This document shows, one piece after another, positions 10,008-23,534 of a stretch of 64,000 nucleotides of DNA (the first letter of the stretch is position 1; every line of letters begins with the position of its first letter). The notes beneath the pieces are model-generated. The model was not told where the DNA came from. It saw only the letters and a program-made list of their open reading frames with translations, and did no database searches. The stretch covers positions 2,976,001 to 3,040,000 of the forward strand of contig NZ_CP092362.2 of the NCBI RefSeq assembly GCF_022370635.2, read 5' to 3'. Both the position numbers and the translations under genes were made by a program. The DNA is from Mycolicibacterium crocinum. Its GTDB lineage: Bacteria > Actinomycetota > Actinomycetes > Mycobacteriales > Mycobacteriaceae.

Positions 10008-10234
10008 TGGTCGAACAGCTGCCCGCACCGGTGAGTGCCGGGATCTACAACGTTTACACCGGCGAGGCCGCGGGCAGTGCGGTCCCCACCGCGGCCCAGC
10101 TGGGGCTCGAACCGCCCCGCTTCTGCGCGGAGTGCGGGCGGCGGATGGTGGTTCAGGTGCGACCGGACGGGTGGTGGGCCAAGTGCTCGCGGCACGGCCG
10201 GGTCGACTCCCACGACCTCGAGGTCGAAAAGTGA
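10007..10234 (+). CDS. bsaP: Biotin synthase auxiliary protein BsaP
   Basis: 75-residue protein with a C-terminal cysteine cluster: FCAECG (C40, C43), WAKC (C60) and H63. It starts with ATG overlapping the bioB stop (TGATG); a GTG three bases upstream is possible. The position and pattern match Rv1590, reported to be an iron-sulfur auxiliary protein that mycobacterial biotin synthase needs. The role here rests on that work plus the tight coupling to bioB. The fold could otherwise be read as a small zinc ribbon. Confidence 0.85.
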   Translation: MVEQLPAPVSAGIYNVYTGEAAGSAVPTAAQLGLEPPRFCAECGRRMVVQVRPDGWWAKCSRHGRVDSHDLEVEK

Positions 10235-10827
10235 AGCGGCAGAAGGCAGCTCTTACTGTCTTCCTGGGGCTGACGCTGGCCGGCGCGGTGCTCGGCGCGG
10301 TGTGGGCGCTGCTGGCGCCGTCGGCGCACGGGGTGATCGCGCTGACCCGCTCCGGTCAACGGGTGCAGACCTACCTCGGCAGTGAATCCGATCACCTGTT
10401 CGTGTCGGCGGCGTTGCTCATCGGCTTGCTGACGTCGATGGCGATCGTGGCCGCGGTCCTGGTGTGGCAGTGGCGCGTTCATCGCGGTCCGTTGCTGGCG
10501 ACGGCGCTGTGGGTGGGGTCGGTGGCTGCCGCCGGTGCCGCTGCCGGAGTCGGTGCGCTGCTGGTGCGCTGGCACTACGGGCCGGTGCCGTTCGATACCG
10601 CGCCGGTGAGCCCGGAGCACCGGATCTTCTACTACTCCGAGGCCCCGCCGGTGTTCTTCGCCCACGGCCCGCTGCAGATCGCGACGACGCTGCTGTTCCC
10701 GGCCGCGGTCGCCGCGCTGACGTATGCCTTGATGGCGGTGGCCACCCCGCGGGACGACCTCGGGGCTTTACCGCCGATGGAGCGCGTGCTGGTTACAGCG
10801 GGCGGAACGGAACCCGGCCCCCGGTGA
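10231..10827 (+). CDS. DUF2567 integral membrane protein
   Basis: 198 residues from the GTG at 10231, which overlaps the bsaP stop (GTGA) and gives [18 protein letters not shown]. Four hydrophobic segments are visible at about residues 7-29, 55-79, 86-108 and 145-167. An extracytoplasmic loop contains [14 protein letters not shown]. It matches Rv1591 by position. Function is unknown. It ends a bioB-bsaP-DUF2567 operon, so a role near biotin is only guilt by association. The 3' end overlaps the convergent lipase gene by 35 bases. Confidence 0.8.
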   Translation: MKRQKAALTVFLGLTLAGAVLGAVWALLAPSAHGVIALTRSGQRVQTYLGSESDHLFVSAALLIGLLTSMAIVAAVLVWQWRVHRGPLLATALWVGSVAAAGAAAGVGALLVRWHYGPVPFDTAPVSPEHRIFYYSEAPPVFFAHGPLQIATTLLFPAAVAALTYALMAVATPRDDLGALPPMERVLVTAGGTEPGPR

Positions 10828-12127
10828 CAACCCGGGCGACGATCCCGCCCAGGCGCATCATGCCCGCGTAGGTCATCGGGTTGAGCAGCGTCGGCCACTT
10901 GGTTCGCACGATGTGCTCGTCGATCGGGCGCTGGGCGAACCGATCGGTCAACCAGCGCAACGTCATCGGCGCCGACATCGGGTGCAGCAGCATGTGCTCG
11001 CTGAACATGTCGCGGTGGTAGGTCACCCGCGCGCCGCCGCTCGAGTAGGTGTGCACCAGGTCGTCGATATCGTCGACGTCGATCACCGAGTCGTGCACGG
11101 CCTGGACGATCAGCACCGGAAGGTCGGGGACGGCCTTGCCCAGTTTGATGTTGTCGAAGACGTATTGCACCTCGGGCGTCGCCAGGATCTCTTCCAGCGG
11201 CGGGTGCACCAGGTCGTCGAAGTCGGTGCGGAACAACCGGATGACGGCCTCCGCGGTCGTCATCTTTTCCAGCCGCCGTAACAGCGCCAGTCCTTCTTCT
11301 GTGGCGTTCTGCTCGATGACGCGGTTCAGATCCGGGTAGGTCTTGGCCAACGCGGACACCACCAGTGCGGGCAACGCAGCCAGGTAGGAGCCGTTGAGCT
11401 TGCGGAACGTGTGGCCCAGGTCGCCGACCGGTGAGCCGAGAACGGCGCCGACAAGGTTGAGCTCCGGCGCGTAGTCCTCGTGCATCTCGGCCGCCCACGC
11501 GCTGGCCAGTCCGCCGCCGGAGTAGCCCCACAGCCCGATCTGGCTGTCCGCGGCGAGACCGAACCGCTCGAAACCGAGCGCGGCCCGCAAACCGTCCAGG
11601 ACGGCGTAGCCGGGTTCGTAGGGGGCACCCCAGATGCCGGCCGGACCCTCGTGGTCCGGAACGGACACCACCCAGCCCTCGGCCAGCGCGGCCGCCACGA
11701 GCAGATACTCCAACTGGGGCAGTGAGCCGACGGCCTTGGCATGCCGGCGCATGGCGTACGACGGGAAGCAGCGTGAAGCCACGGCGTCGATGGCGCACTG
11801 GTAGGAGACGACGTTGCGGACCTGGTCTGGGGTGTGACCGGTCGGGATGAGCACGGTGGTGACGGTGGCCTGGGGCAAACCGTTGTGGTCGGTGGTGCGG
11901 TACAGCAGCTGGGTGGCCCGCACCCGCTGCGGGATCAGTCCGAGAAAGCCCAGCTGGACGTCGCGTGAACGCAGCACGGTGCCGGGTTCGGCGTGCTCGA
12001 AGCCCGCAGGCGGTTCGTAGAACGGGTCGTCACTCGGCAACAGGGGATGCGCGCCACGCTCGAGCTCCTCGTGCGGGGCGCGGCCGATCCATTCGGGGCT
12101 CGGCGCCCCTGTGCTCACCGGATGCAT
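10793..12127 (-). CDS. Lipase/esterase, alpha/beta hydrolase (secretory lipase family)
   Basis: 444 residues, resembling Rv1592c. The nucleophile elbow is [13 protein letters not shown] later [16 protein letters not shown] supplies the Asp loop and [15 protein letters not shown] the catalytic His. The family (fungal LIP-like) hydrolyses acylglycerols. No clear signal peptide follows the start [23 protein letters not shown] precedes the ATG. It lies 43 bases downstream of nrtR on the same strand and may share its transcript. Confidence 0.85.
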   Translation of the reverse strand: MHPVSTGAPSPEWIGRAPHEELERGAHPLLPSDDPFYEPPAGFEHAEPGTVLRSRDVQLGFLGLIPQRVRATQLLYRTTDHNGLPQATVTTVLIPTGHTPDQVRNVVSYQCAIDAVASRCFPSYAMRRHAKAVGSLPQLEYLLVAAALAEGWVVSVPDHEGPAGIWGAPYEPGYAVLDGLRAALGFERFGLAADSQIGLWGYSGGGLASAWAAEMHEDYAPELNLVGAVLGSPVGDLGHTFRKLNGSYLAALPALVVSALAKTYPDLNRVIEQNATEEGLALLRRLEKMTTAEAVIRLFRTDFDDLVHPPLEEILATPEVQYVFDNIKLGKAVPDLPVLIVQAVHDSVIDVDDIDDLVHTYSSGGARVTYHRDMFSEHMLLHPMSAPMTLRWLTDRFAQRPIDEHIVRTKWPTLLNPMTYAGMMRLGGIVARVVTGGRVPFRPL

Positions 12128-12170
12128 CCCACCCTTTTTACCTTAAGAAGGGTCTAAGAAGCCAGCCGAC

Positions 12171-12863
12171 TCACCCGGGAGGGCGCAACGCGGCAAACTC
12201 GTCGGTCACCCTCAACTGCGAGTCGGTGAAGCGATACAGCGCTGCCGGACGCCCGCCAGTGCGGCCGGGATGTGCCGTCGTCCCGGTCGGTGTGATGACG
12301 CCGCGACGGGCCAGCACGCGCTGCAGATTCGTGGCGTCGACCTGGTAGCCGAGGGCGGCTCCGTAGATGTCGCGCAACGTCGAAAGCGCGAATTCCTTTG
12401 GCGTCAGCGCGAATCCGATATTCGTGTAGGACAGCTTGGCGACCAGTCGGGTTCGCGCGTACTCCACCATCGGGCGGTGGTCGAACGCCATCTCCGGCAG
12501 GTCGCTGACCGGATGCCAGCGGGTGTCCGGGGGAAGCTCGGGGGAGGCGACCGAGGGCACCAGGCCGAGGAATGTCGAGGCGATCGTGCGAACACCAGGC
12601 ACCCGTCCCGGGTCGGAGAAAACAGCGAGCTGTTCGAGATGAGCGATCTCGCGCACATCGACCTTCTCGGCAAGCTGACGGCGTACCGAACTCGTCAGAT
12701 CCTCGTCGGCGCGTAGGCGGCCGCCGGGCAGCGACCACTTGGCACGCTCCGGCTCCAGGGCGCGCTGCCATAACAGCACGTTAAGGGCGGGTTTACGGGA
12801 GTGGGCATCGCCAACCTGGAATACGACGGCAAGCACTTCGTGTTCGGTGCTAGTATGAGGCAC
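12171..12863 (-). CDS. nrtR: NrtR, Nudix-related repressor of NAD synthesis
   Basis: 230 residues from the GTG at 12863. The N-terminal Nudix-fold domain contains [12 protein letters not shown], then RQLAEKVDV where a working Nudix box has REUXEEXGU. Two of the metal-binding Glu positions are Gln and Lys, so hydrolase activity is doubtful. The C-terminal winged-helix part includes [12 protein letters not shown] and [11 protein letters not shown]. Related M. smegmatis NrtR represses nadA-nadB-nadC. Here the gene is divergent from nadA, with a perfect inverted repeat right before its start codon. Confidence 0.88.
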   Translation of the reverse strand: MPHTSTEHEVLAVVFQVGDAHSRKPALNVLLWQRALEPERAKWSLPGGRLRADEDLTSSVRRQLAEKVDVREIAHLEQLAVFSDPGRVPGVRTIASTFLGLVPSVASPELPPDTRWHPVSDLPEMAFDHRPMVEYARTRLVAKLSYTNIGFALTPKEFALSTLRDIYGAALGYQVDATNLQRVLARRGVITPTGTTAHPGRTGGRPAALYRFTDSQLRVTDEFAALRPPG

Positions 12864-12886
12864 GTTTTCGATTATAAGTCGAAAAC
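12851..12886 (+). promoter_or_regulatory. nadABC promoter and NrtR operator
   Basis: GTTTTCGA (12864-12871) and TCGAAAAC (12879-12886) form a perfect 8-bp inverted repeat with a 7-bp spacer TTATAAG. A -10-like TAGTAT is at 12851-12856, so the predicted nadA start point falls in the repeat. It directly abuts the nrtR GTG, allowing autorepression as well. Confidence 0.82.
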
Positions 12887-12911
12887 CTCGAAAGCGAGAC
12901 AGGAGGCGGAA

Positions 12912-13961
12912 ATGACCGTCTTGGATCGTGCAGACGCCGTCGATAACGGGCTCGTCGACCGCATCACCGACGGGCCCGGTGGTTACACCGGCGTGAACGG
13001 TGACGAGGAATGGGCCGCTGAGATCCGCCGGCTGGCCACCTTGCGCAATGCGACCATCCTGGCGCACAACTACCAGCTGCCGGCCATTCAGGATGTCGCC
13101 GACCATGTCGGTGACTCGCTGGCGCTGTCGCGAATCGCCGCCGAGGCCGCCGAAGAGACCATCGTGTTCTGCGGCGTGCACTTCATGGCCGAGACCGCCA
13201 AGATCCTGAGCCCGGAGAAGACGGTGCTGATCCCCGACCAGCGGGCGGGCTGCTCGCTGGCCGACTCCATCACCGCTGAGGAGTTGCGGGCCTGGAAGGA
13301 CGAGCACCCCGGTGCCGTTGTGGTGTCCTACGTCAACACCACTGCCGCGGTGAAGGCGCTCACCGACATCTGCTGCACCTCCTCCAACGCCGTCGAGGTG
13401 GTGGCCTCCATTCCCGCCGACCGCGAGGTGCTGTTCTGCCCCGATCAGTTCCTGGGCGCACACGTGCGCCGGATCACCGGCCGGACCAATCTTCATGTGT
13501 GGGCCGGTGAGTGCCACGTGCACGCGGGCATCAACGGCGACGAGCTGGCCGACCAGGCCCGCACTCACCCCGACGCGGAGCTGTTCGTGCACCCCGAATG
13601 CGGTTGTGCCACCTCGGCTTTGTACCTCGCCGGTGAAGGCGCCTTCCCGTCGGACCGGGTCAAGATCCTGTCCACCGGCGGCATGCTCGACGCAGCCAAG
13701 GCGTCGCAGGCCAAGCAGGTGCTGGTCGCGACCGAGGTCGGCATGCTGCACCAATTGCGCCGGGCCGCACCGGATATCGACTTCCAGGCCGTCAACGATC
13801 GGGCGTCCTGCAAGTACATGAAGATGATCACCCCGGCCGCCTTGCTGCGCTGCCTGGTCGACGGCGCCGACGAGGTGGACGTCGATCCCGAGACCGCCCG
13901 GCTGGCCCGCGCCAGCGTGCAGCGGATGATCGAGATCGGTCAGCCCGGCGGCGGCGAATGA
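12912..13961 (+). CDS. nadA: Quinolinate synthase NadA
   Basis: [4Fe-4S] enzyme condensing iminoaspartate with dihydroxyacetone phosphate to quinolinate, the first part of de novo NAD synthesis. 349 residues, the same as M. tuberculosis NadA. Conserved blocks are [50 protein letters not shown] and STGGM; the cysteines in these blocks supply the cluster ligands. The ATG at 12912 has AGGAGG at 12901-12906. It heads nadA-nadB-nadC, each joined by ATGA overlaps, under the NrtR operator. Confidence 0.97.
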   Translation: MTVLDRADAVDNGLVDRITDGPGGYTGVNGDEEWAAEIRRLATLRNATILAHNYQLPAIQDVADHVGDSLALSRIAAEAAEETIVFCGVHFMAETAKILSPEKTVLIPDQRAGCSLADSITAEELRAWKDEHPGAVVVSYVNTTAAVKALTDICCTSSNAVEVVASIPADREVLFCPDQFLGAHVRRITGRTNLHVWAGECHVHAGINGDELADQARTHPDAELFVHPECGCATSALYLAGEGAFPSDRVKILSTGGMLDAAKASQAKQVLVATEVGMLHQLRRAAPDIDFQAVNDRASCKYMKMITPAALLRCLVDGADEVDVDPETARLARASVQRMIEIGQPGGGE

Positions 13962-15523
13962 CGCGCTCCTTCGCCTGCGGTGCCGGCGCCGCAGGTGTGG
14001 ACTGGCAGCAGCGCGCCGACGTCGTGGTGATCGGCACGGGAGTCGCCGGTTTGGCCGCGGCGCTGGCCGCGCACCGAAAGGGCGGCCGCACAGTTGTGTT
14101 GAGTAAGGCGCCCGACACCGCGACGTTCTACGCGCAGGGCGGGATCGCGGTGGTGCTACCGCACACCGACGACTCCGTCGACGCGCACGTCCGTGACACC
14201 CTGGCCGCCGGCGCCGGGTTGTGCGATCCCGATGCGGTGCGCTCGATCGTCGCCGACGGCTACCGCGCGGTGGCCGACCTGGTCGACGACGGCGCCCGGT
14301 TCGACGAGAGCGCTCCCGGCCAATGGGCACTCACCCGTGAAGGCGGTCACTCGCGCCGCCGCATCATCCACGCCGGCGGCGACGCCACGGGCGCCGAGGT
14401 GCAGCGCGCACTCGACCACGCGGCCGCCACCTTGGACATCCGGCGCAATCACGTTGCGCTGCAGATCCTCAGCGACGGGACGGCGGTCACCGGCGTCCTG
14501 GTCCGCAATGCGGACGGCCTCGGCATCGTGCACGCCCCGTCGGTCATCCTCGCCACCGGCGGGCTGGGTCACCTCTACCGGGCGACGACCAACCCGGAAG
14601 GCTCCACCGGCGACGGCATCGCGCTGGCCCTCTGGGCCGGCGTCGGTGTCACCGACATCGAGTTCGTCCAGTTCCATCCGACGATGTTGTTCGACCGCGA
14701 CGGTACCGGGCGGCGACCGCTGATCACCGAGGCGCTGCGCGGTGAGGGTGGGGTCCTGCATGACGCCCGCGGTCAGTCGGTCACCGCCGGTGTGCATCCG
14801 CTGGGCGATCTGGCGCCCCGCGACGTCGTGGCGGCGGCCATCGAGGCCCGACTGCGCGAAAGCGGTGACGAGTGTGTGTATTTGGACGCGCGTGGCATCG
14901 AGGACTTCGCCCGACGCTTCCCGACCGTGACGGCGGCCTGCCGTGCCGCCGGGATCGACCCCACCGGTGAACCGATCCCGGTTGTACCCGGTGCGCACTA
15001 CAGCTGCGGTGGGGTGGCTACCGACGTCCACGGTCGTACCGAGTTGCCGGGGCTGCTGGCCGCGGGCGAGGTTGCTCGTACCGGCATGCACGGCGCCAAC
15101 CGGCTGGCCTCCAACAGCCTGCTGGAAGGCCTTGTTGTCGGCGGTCGCGCCGGCCGAGCGGCCGTCGAGCACGCCCGCAACGCCGGCGCTCCGGTGGCGA
15201 AAGCGCAAGAGCAGCAACACAATGCGCTAGATCGGCGGGTACTGCAGACCGCGATGACCGACTTCGCCTCGGTGGTCCGCGACGGCGCCGGACTGCAGCG
15301 CCTCACCGACACCCTCGCCGAGGCCACGCCACGGCGGATGACCACCCGCGCGGCCGCCGAGGACGTCGCACTCACCACGACCGCCTGCGCGGTGGCGGCA
15401 GCGGCGTTGGCGCGCACCGAATCCCGCGGCTGCCACCACCGCGGCGATTACCCCGAACCCGATCCGGCACAAGCCTTCAGCCGCACGCTCCACGGCGACC
15501 ACGCGGCGGCCTGCCTGCGATGA
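13958..15523 (+). CDS. nadB: L-aspartate oxidase NadB
   Basis: FAD enzyme oxidising L-aspartate to iminoaspartate for NadA. 521 residues. The FAD-binding [13 protein letters not shown] is near residue 28. Substrate-site elements include [10 protein letters not shown] and [10 protein letters not shown]. The C-terminal helical domain ends with the [13 protein letters not shown] motif typical of NadB. The ATG overlaps the nadA stop by 4 bases, and nadC begins in its stop. Confidence 0.96.
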   Translation: MTRSFACGAGAAGVDWQQRADVVVIGTGVAGLAAALAAHRKGGRTVVLSKAPDTATFYAQGGIAVVLPHTDDSVDAHVRDTLAAGAGLCDPDAVRSIVADGYRAVADLVDDGARFDESAPGQWALTREGGHSRRRIIHAGGDATGAEVQRALDHAAATLDIRRNHVALQILSDGTAVTGVLVRNADGLGIVHAPSVILATGGLGHLYRATTNPEGSTGDGIALALWAGVGVTDIEFVQFHPTMLFDRDGTGRRPLITEALRGEGGVLHDARGQSVTAGVHPLGDLAPRDVVAAAIEARLRESGDECVYLDARGIEDFARRFPTVTAACRAAGIDPTGEPIPVVPGAHYSCGGVATDVHGRTELPGLLAAGEVARTGMHGANRLASNSLLEGLVVGGRAGRAAVEHARNAGAPVAKAQEQQHNALDRRVLQTAMTDFASVVRDGAGLQRLTDTLAEATPRRMTTRAAAEDVALTTTACAVAAAALARTESRGCHHRGDYPEPDPAQAFSRTLHGDHAAACLR

Positions 15524-16377
15524 AGCTCACCGACGACGAGCTCGCCGAAGCTCGAATCACGATCCGCCGCGGGCTCGACGAGGACCTGCGTTACGGCCCC
15601 GACATCACCACGTTGGCCACCGTGCCCGACGACGCCACCACCTCGGCATCGCTGGTGTCGCGCGAACCCGGTGTCGCCGCTGGAATCGACGTGGCGCTAC
15701 TGGTTCTCGACGAGGTGCTCGGCGAGAACGGCTACCAGGTCGTGGACCGGGTGGACGACGGCACTCGGCTGGAGGCCGGTGCGGCGCTGCTGCGGGTGCA
15801 GGCACAGACCCGCGGCCTGCTGACCGCCGAACGGACGCTGCTCAACCTCGTATGCCACCTGTCCGGCATCGCGACCGCCACCGCGGCATGGGTCGACGCG
15901 GTCGAGGGCACCAACGCCAAGATCCGCGACACCCGCAAGACCCTGCCGGGCCTGCGGGCACTGCAGAAATACGCGGTGCGTGTCGGTGGCGGCGTCAACC
16001 ACCGAATGGGCCTCGGCGATGCCGCGCTGATCAAGGACAACCACGTCGCGGCCGCCGGCTCGGTCGTCGCCGCCCTGCGGGCGGTTCGATCCGCGGCGCC
16101 GGACCTGCCCTGCGAGCTCGAGGTCGACACGCTCGAACAGCTCGACGAGGTGCTCGCCGAGGATGTGCAGCTGATCCTGCTCGACAACTTCCCGGTGTGG
16201 CAGACCCAGATCGCCGTGCAGCGTCGCAATGCGAACGCACCGGGTGTGCTGCTGGAGTCGTCGGGCGGCCTGAGCCTGGACACCGCCGCCGAATACGCCG
16301 GGACCGGGGTGGACTACTTGGCCGTGGGTGCGTTGACGCACTCGGTACGGGTCCTCGACGTCGGTCTGGACCTCTGA
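15520..16377 (+). CDS. nadC: Nicotinate-nucleotide pyrophosphorylase (QPRTase) NadC
   Basis: Converts quinolinate and PRPP to nicotinate mononucleotide. 285 residues. Characteristic blocks are DTRKTLPGLRALQKYAV, GGGVNHRMGLGDAALIKDNH, the acidic CELEVDTLEQLDE and VLLESSGGLSL. The ATG overlaps the nadB stop by 4 bases. Last gene of the NAD operon. Confidence 0.96.
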   Translation: MKLTDDELAEARITIRRGLDEDLRYGPDITTLATVPDDATTSASLVSREPGVAAGIDVALLVLDEVLGENGYQVVDRVDDGTRLEAGAALLRVQAQTRGLLTAERTLLNLVCHLSGIATATAAWVDAVEGTNAKIRDTRKTLPGLRALQKYAVRVGGGVNHRMGLGDAALIKDNHVAAAGSVVAALRAVRSAAPDLPCELEVDTLEQLDEVLAEDVQLILLDNFPVWQTQIAVQRRNANAPGVLLESSGGLSLDTAAEYAGTGVDYLAVGALTHSVRVLDVGLDL

Positions 16378-16389
16378 CCGAGGTCCGAC

Positions 16390-16803
16390 TCAGGCGATAT
16401 CGGCGACGAACGCGCCGACGCCGCGTTTGACCCCATTGCGGGCGATGCCGGGCAGCGAGGGGTCGTCGGTGCCCGCCGGCACCACCCGCGGGTTCACCAG
16501 GTGCAGATCCTGGCGCTTGTGGTGGATGTCGGCCTCGCCGGCGGCCAGGATGTTCTTGACCCAGTTGGTCTTGCCGTGCGCCAGCAGGATGGCCAGGGTG
16601 TCGCCCTTGCGGTAGGCCGAGACGACGGTTTCGTACTCCTTGCCCGAGGTGCGGCCGCGGTGGGAGATGACCGACATGCCCGGCATGTACTTGGCCAACG
16701 GCTTCACTGCCGGGTTGAAGTACTTGATCTGGAATTTCTCGAACCAGACGGGGAACCGCATCGGCACGCCGGGGGCGTTGTTCGGGTGATCCTTGGTCGA
16801 CAT
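16390..16803 (-). CDS. Deazaflavin (F420)-dependent nitroreductase-family protein
   Basis: 137 residues from the ATG at 16803 ([12 protein letters not shown]). The region [22 protein letters not shown], then [18 protein letters not shown], is the split beta-barrel core of the FDOR/DDN family. Relatives use reduced F420 or other flavins; the substrate is unknown and cofactor specificity is not proven. An ATG 9 bases upstream is possible, but a TAACAT -10 box lies exactly 7 bases before 16803, which favours the shorter, leaderless form. It is on the strand opposite to nadC. Confidence 0.78.
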   Translation of the reverse strand: MSTKDHPNNAPGVPMRFPVWFEKFQIKYFNPAVKPLAKYMPGMSVISHRGRTSGKEYETVVSAYRKGDTLAILLAHGKTNWVKNILAAGEADIHHKRQDLHLVNPRVVPAGTDDPSLPGIARNGVKRGVGAFVADIA

Positions 16804-16810
16804 GGCGCCC

Positions 16811-16816
16811 ATGTTA
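16811..16816 (-). promoter_or_regulatory. Predicted -10 box (TAACAT) of the deazaflavin oxidoreductase gene
   Basis: On the minus strand TAACAT is followed by 7 bases and then the ATG at 16803, with no Shine-Dalgarno. It overlaps the stop codon of the upstream LysE-family gene. Confidence 0.4.
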
Positions 16817-17449
16817 GGCGGCCGCGCCCCGGCGCACCAGGGACAGCACCACCGCCGCGGTCGCGAACAGGCCGGAGAATGTGCGGTTCATGGCCCGTTG
16901 CTGGCGGGGTGTGCGCAGCCAGCCCAACAGCCGGGCCGCGAGCCCGGTGTAGGCGCCCATCACTACCAGGTCGACGACCACCATCGTCGCGCCGATCGCC
17001 AGGTATTGGGGCAGCAGCGGGGCCGTGGGCACGACGAATTGGGGGAGCACCGCCAGCAGGAACACCAGGCCCTTCGGGTTGGTGACGTTGACCAGACAGC
17101 CGCGGACCAGCAGATTGAGCCGGCCGGCGCTGATTTCGGCGCTGAGCTGTTCGCCGAGGTCAAAGGGCTTGCTCCGCCATTGGCGGACGGCGAGATAGAT
17201 GAGGTAGACCACGCCGATCCACTTGATCACGGTGAAGGCGACCACCGACTGCGCCACTGCCGCGCCCAGTCCGACCGCGACGGCAGCGAGTTGCAGCATC
17301 AGGCCGATCTCCAGCCCCGTGATGCTCCAATAGCCGCGCCGCAGACCGTGCGTCAGACCGGTCGCCATGGACTGGATCGCGCCGGCCCCGGGCGACACAC
17401 TGATGGCGATTGCGGCGCCGACGAACGCCAGCCACAGCTCCCATTGCAT
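16814..17449 (-). CDS. LysE/RhtB-family amino-acid exporter
   Basis: 211 residues starting at [21 protein letters not shown]. The [21 protein letters not shown] element is the signature of the LysE/RhtB translocator family. About six hydrophobic segments follow, with the usual [19 protein letters not shown] loop in the middle. The exported substrate cannot be predicted. It is divergent from hisD with 78 bases between, so a role in amino-acid overflow is possible but not shown. Confidence 0.85.
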   Translation of the reverse strand: MQWELWLAFVGAAIAISVSPGAGAIQSMATGLTHGLRRGYWSITGLEIGLMLQLAAVAVGLGAAVAQSVVAFTVIKWIGVVYLIYLAVRQWRSKPFDLGEQLSAEISAGRLNLLVRGCLVNVTNPKGLVFLLAVLPQFVVPTAPLLPQYLAIGATMVVVDLVVMGAYTGLAARLLGWLRTPRQQRAMNRTFSGLFATAAVVLSLVRRGAAA

Positions 17450-17523
17450 AACCGCAGTATCCGGGCCATCGCGACGTGTACTCAATCGATTTTTATTCGG
17501 GTGCATCGATCGGGGACAATTGA

Positions 17524-20590
<3,067 letters not shown>

Positions 20591-20594
<4 letters not shown>

Positions 20595-21223
20595 CATCGG
20601 TTTCCCGCAAGAAAGACGTGGTCGTCCTCGACTACGGCTCAGGCAACCTGCGCTCGGCGCAACGAGCGCTGGAGCGCACCGGGGCCGACGTCGAGGTGAC
20701 CGCTGACGCGCAGCGCGCGTTGAACGCCGACGGTCTGGTCGTGCCCGGGGTCGGCGCCTTCGAGGCGTGCATGTCCGGCCTGCGGGGGATCGGTGGCGAC
20801 CGCATCATCGCCGACCGGGTGGCCGCTGGCCGTCCCGTGCTCGGTGTGTGCGTGGGCATGCAGATTCTGTTCGCCCACGGCGTGGAGTTCGGGGTCGAGT
20901 CGCAGGGGTGCGGACAGTGGCCGGGTTCGGTGACCCGACTCGACGCGCCGGTGATCCCGCACATGGGCTGGAACGTCGTCGAAGCGGCACCGGACAGCGT
21001 GCTGTTCAAAGGCTTGGACGCCGACACCCGGTTCTACTTCGTGCACTCTTACGCCGCACAGAAGTGGGAGGGTGCGCCCGACGCGAAGCTGACCTGGGCC
21101 AGTCACCACGTGCGGTTCCTGGCCGCCGTCGAGGACGGGCCGCTGTCGGCGACACAATTTCATCCGGAAAAGAGCGGCGACGCCGGTGCGGCGTTGCTCA
21201 CCAATTGGGTTGAGGGGCTGTAA
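20591..21223 (+). CDS. hisH: Imidazole glycerol phosphate synthase glutaminase subunit HisH
   Basis: Class I glutamine amidotransferase supplying ammonia to HisF. 210 residues. The nucleophile is C87 in GVCVGMQ, and the His-Glu pair is in TQFHPEKSG near the C-terminus. GTG start in the hisB stop (GTGA). priA follows with no gap. Its partner HisF is three genes downstream. Confidence 0.96.
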
Positions 21224-21958
21224 GTGCCACTGATTTTGTTGCCCGCCGTCGATGTGGTCGACGGTAAGGCGGTCCGTTTGGTCCAAGGTAAGGCCGGCAG
21301 CGAGACCGAGTACGGCTCGGCCCTAGACGCCGCGCTGACCTGGCAGCGCGACGGCGCCGAATGGATTCACCTGGTGGACCTCGACGCCGCCTTCGGCCGC
21401 GGCTCCAACCGTGAGCTGCTGGCCGAGGTGGTCGGTGCGCTCGACGTGAAAGTCGAACTGTCCGGCGGCATTCGCGATGACGAGTCGCTCAAGGCCGCGC
21501 TGGCCACCGGCTGCACTCGCGTGAACATCGGCACGGCTGCACTGGAGAACCCGCTGTGGTGTGCCGCCGCGATCGCCGAGTACGGCGACAAGGTGGCCGT
21601 CGGTCTCGACGTGCAGGTCGTGGAGGGCGAGCACCGGCTGCGGGGCCGCGGCTGGGAGACCGACGGCGGCGACCTGTGGCATGTGCTGGAGCGCCTCGAC
21701 AGTGAGGGCTGTTCGCGGTTCGTCGTCACCGACGTCACCAAGGACGGCACGCTGACCGGACCCAATCTCGACTTGCTCGAGGGCGTCGCCGAGTGCACCG
21801 ACGCACCGGTGATCGCCTCCGGGGGAGTGTCGAGCCTGGACGACCTGCGCGCGATCGCGACGCTGACCGACAGCGGCGTAGAAGGCGCGATCGTCGGAAA
21901 GGCGCTCTACGCTGGCCGATTCACGCTGCCGGAGGCGCTTGCCGCGGTGAGTCAGTAG
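21224..21958 (+). CDS. priA: PriA, bifunctional phosphoribosyl isomerase (HisA/TrpF)
   Basis: TIM-barrel isomerase acting on ProFAR in histidine synthesis and, in actinobacteria, also on phosphoribosyl anthranilate in tryptophan synthesis. 244 residues. The catalytic Asp pair is D10 in LLPAVDVV and the Asp in VTDVTKDGT (about 174). The [13 protein letters not shown] loop, with the Arg and Trp used for the two substrates, is present as in M. tuberculosis PriA. No trpF occurs in the trp genes of this window, in keeping with a dual role. GTG start immediately after the hisH stop. Confidence 0.95.
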   Translation: MPLILLPAVDVVDGKAVRLVQGKAGSETEYGSALDAALTWQRDGAEWIHLVDLDAAFGRGSNRELLAEVVGALDVKVELSGGIRDDESLKAALATGCTRVNIGTAALENPLWCAAAIAEYGDKVAVGLDVQVVEGEHRLRGRGWETDGGDLWHVLERLDSEGCSRFVVTDVTKDGTLTGPNLDLLEGVAECTDAPVIASGGVSSLDDLRAIATLTDSGVEGAIVGKALYAGRFTLPEALAAVSQ

Positions 21959-22761
21959 TGGACCTCGACAGACTGGTGGCCCAGGCGGCGGAGATATTGG
22001 ACGAGGCGTCCAAGCCGTTCATCGCCGGGCACCGGGCCGACTCGGCCGTGCAGAAGAAGGGCAACGACTTCGCCACCGAGGTCGACCTGGCCATCGAACG
22101 CCAGGTCGTTGCCGCCTTGGAGTCGACGACCGGCATCGGCGTGCATGGCGAGGAATTCGGTGGTGCACCAATCGATTCCGAGTTGGTATGGGTGCTCGAC
22201 CCCATCGACGGCACCTTCAACTACGCCGCCGGATCGCCGATGGCCGCGATCCTGCTGGGGCTGCTGCACAACGGCGAGCCCGTCGCCGGGCTGACCTGGC
22301 TGCCGTTCACCGATCAGCGCTACAGCGCGGTGGCCGGCGGTCCGGTGTACTACAACGGTGAAGCGCAACCGCCGATTGGGCACGGCGAGATCGGTCAGTG
22401 CGTCATCGGCATCGGCACTTTTAACGTCGACTGGCGGGGGCGGTTCCCCGGCCGCTATCGACTCGCGGTGCTGGAGAACTTGAGCCGGGTCTGCTCGAAA
22501 CTGCGGATGCACGGCGCCACCGGTATCGATATCGCGTTCGTGTCGTCCGGAATCATGGGTGCGGCAATCAGTTTCGGCGACCACATCTGGGACCACGCCG
22601 CGGGGGTGGCGCTGGTCCGCGCCGCGGGCGGGATCGTCACCGACCTGTCCGGTGAGCAGTGGACACCGTCGTCGCGGGCCGCGCTGGCCGCCGCGCCCGG
22701 CGTGCACGAGCACGTCATGGAGATCCTCGACCGGGTCGGACCGCCGGAGAACTACCTCTGA
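21958..22761 (+). CDS. impA: Inositol monophosphatase-family phosphatase ImpA
   Basis: 267 residues. The two metal-site motifs of the IMPase family are [15 protein letters not shown] and [19 protein letters not shown] supplies the upstream Glu. It matches Rv1604. The family in actinobacteria includes histidinol-phosphate phosphatases, and the place in the his operon makes that a possible activity, but M. tuberculosis is credited with a separate HisN. GTG start shares one base with the priA stop; hisF starts at its last base. Confidence 0.88.
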   Translation: MDLDRLVAQAAEILDEASKPFIAGHRADSAVQKKGNDFATEVDLAIERQVVAALESTTGIGVHGEEFGGAPIDSELVWVLDPIDGTFNYAAGSPMAAILLGLLHNGEPVAGLTWLPFTDQRYSAVAGGPVYYNGEAQPPIGHGEIGQCVIGIGTFNVDWRGRFPGRYRLAVLENLSRVCSKLRMHGATGIDIAFVSSGIMGAAISFGDHIWDHAAGVALVRAAGGIVTDLSGEQWTPSSRAALAAAPGVHEHVMEILDRVGPPENYL

Positions 22762-23534
22762 TGGACGTTGCGGTGCGTGTGATTCCCTGCCTGGACGTCG
22801 ACGCCGGGCGGGTGGTCAAAGGAGTCAACTTCGAGAACCTGCGCGACGCAGGCGATCCCGTCGAACTGGCGGCCGTCTATGACGCCGAGGGCGCCGACGA
22901 GCTGACGTTCCTGGACGTCACGGCGTCCTCGTCGGGTCGCGCGACCATGCTGGACGTGGTGCGCCGCACCGCCGAACAGGTCTTTATCCCGCTCACCGTC
23001 GGCGGCGGTGTGCGCTCGGTGGAGGACGTCGACATGCTGCTGCGAGCTGGGGCCGACAAGGTCTCGGTGAACACCGCCGCGATCGCGCGTCCGGAACTGC
23101 TGGCCGAATTGTCGCGGCAGTTCGGCTCTCAGTGCATCGTGTTGTCGGTGGATGCCCGCACGGTGCCGGCGGGATCGACGCCCACCCCGTCCGGCTGGGA
23201 GGTCACGACCCACGGTGGTCGGCAGGGGACCGGGATCGACGCGGTCGAATGGGCCAGGCGCGGGGCAGAATTGGGCGTCGGCGAGATCCTGCTGAACTCG
23301 ATGGATGCCGACGGCACCAAGGCCGGTTTCGACCTGGCGATGCTGCGTGCGGTCCGCAAAGCCGTTACCGTCCCGGTGATCGCCAGCGGGGGCGCCGGCG
23401 CGGTGGACGACTTTGCGCCCGCAGTGGAGGCGGGGGCGGACGCGGTGCTGGCGGCCAGCGTCTTCCACTTCGGCGAACTGACGATCGGTGAGGTGAAGGC
23501 GGCGATGGCACACGAAGGGATCACGGTGCGATGA
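22761..23534 (+). CDS. hisF: Imidazole glycerol phosphate synthase cyclase subunit HisF
   Basis: (beta/alpha)8 cyclase that uses ammonia from HisH to form IGP and AICAR. 257 residues. The catalytic Asp residues are in [14 protein letters not shown] and [21 protein letters not shown] and [11 protein letters not shown] form the phosphate sites. The ATG overlaps the impA stop by one base (TGATG), and hisI begins in its stop. Confidence 0.97.
   Translation: MDVAVRVIPCLDVDAGRVVKGVNFENLRDAGDPVELAAVYDAEGADELTFLDVTASSSGRATMLDVVRRTAEQVFIPLTVGGGVRSVEDVDMLLRAGADKVSVNTAAIARPELLAELSRQFGSQCIVLSVDARTVPAGSTPTPSGWEVTTHGGRQGTGIDAVEWARRGAELGVGEILLNSMDADGTKAGFDLAMLRAVRKAVTVPVIASGGAGAVDDFAPAVEAGADAVLAASVFHFGELTIGEVKAAMAHEGITVR

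Noticed and set aside
17485..17510. Two ATCGAT palindromes 20 bp apart between lysE and hisD
   Set aside because: ATCGAT is a frequent 6-mer in such genomes; without a longer symmetric core I cannot call it an operator.
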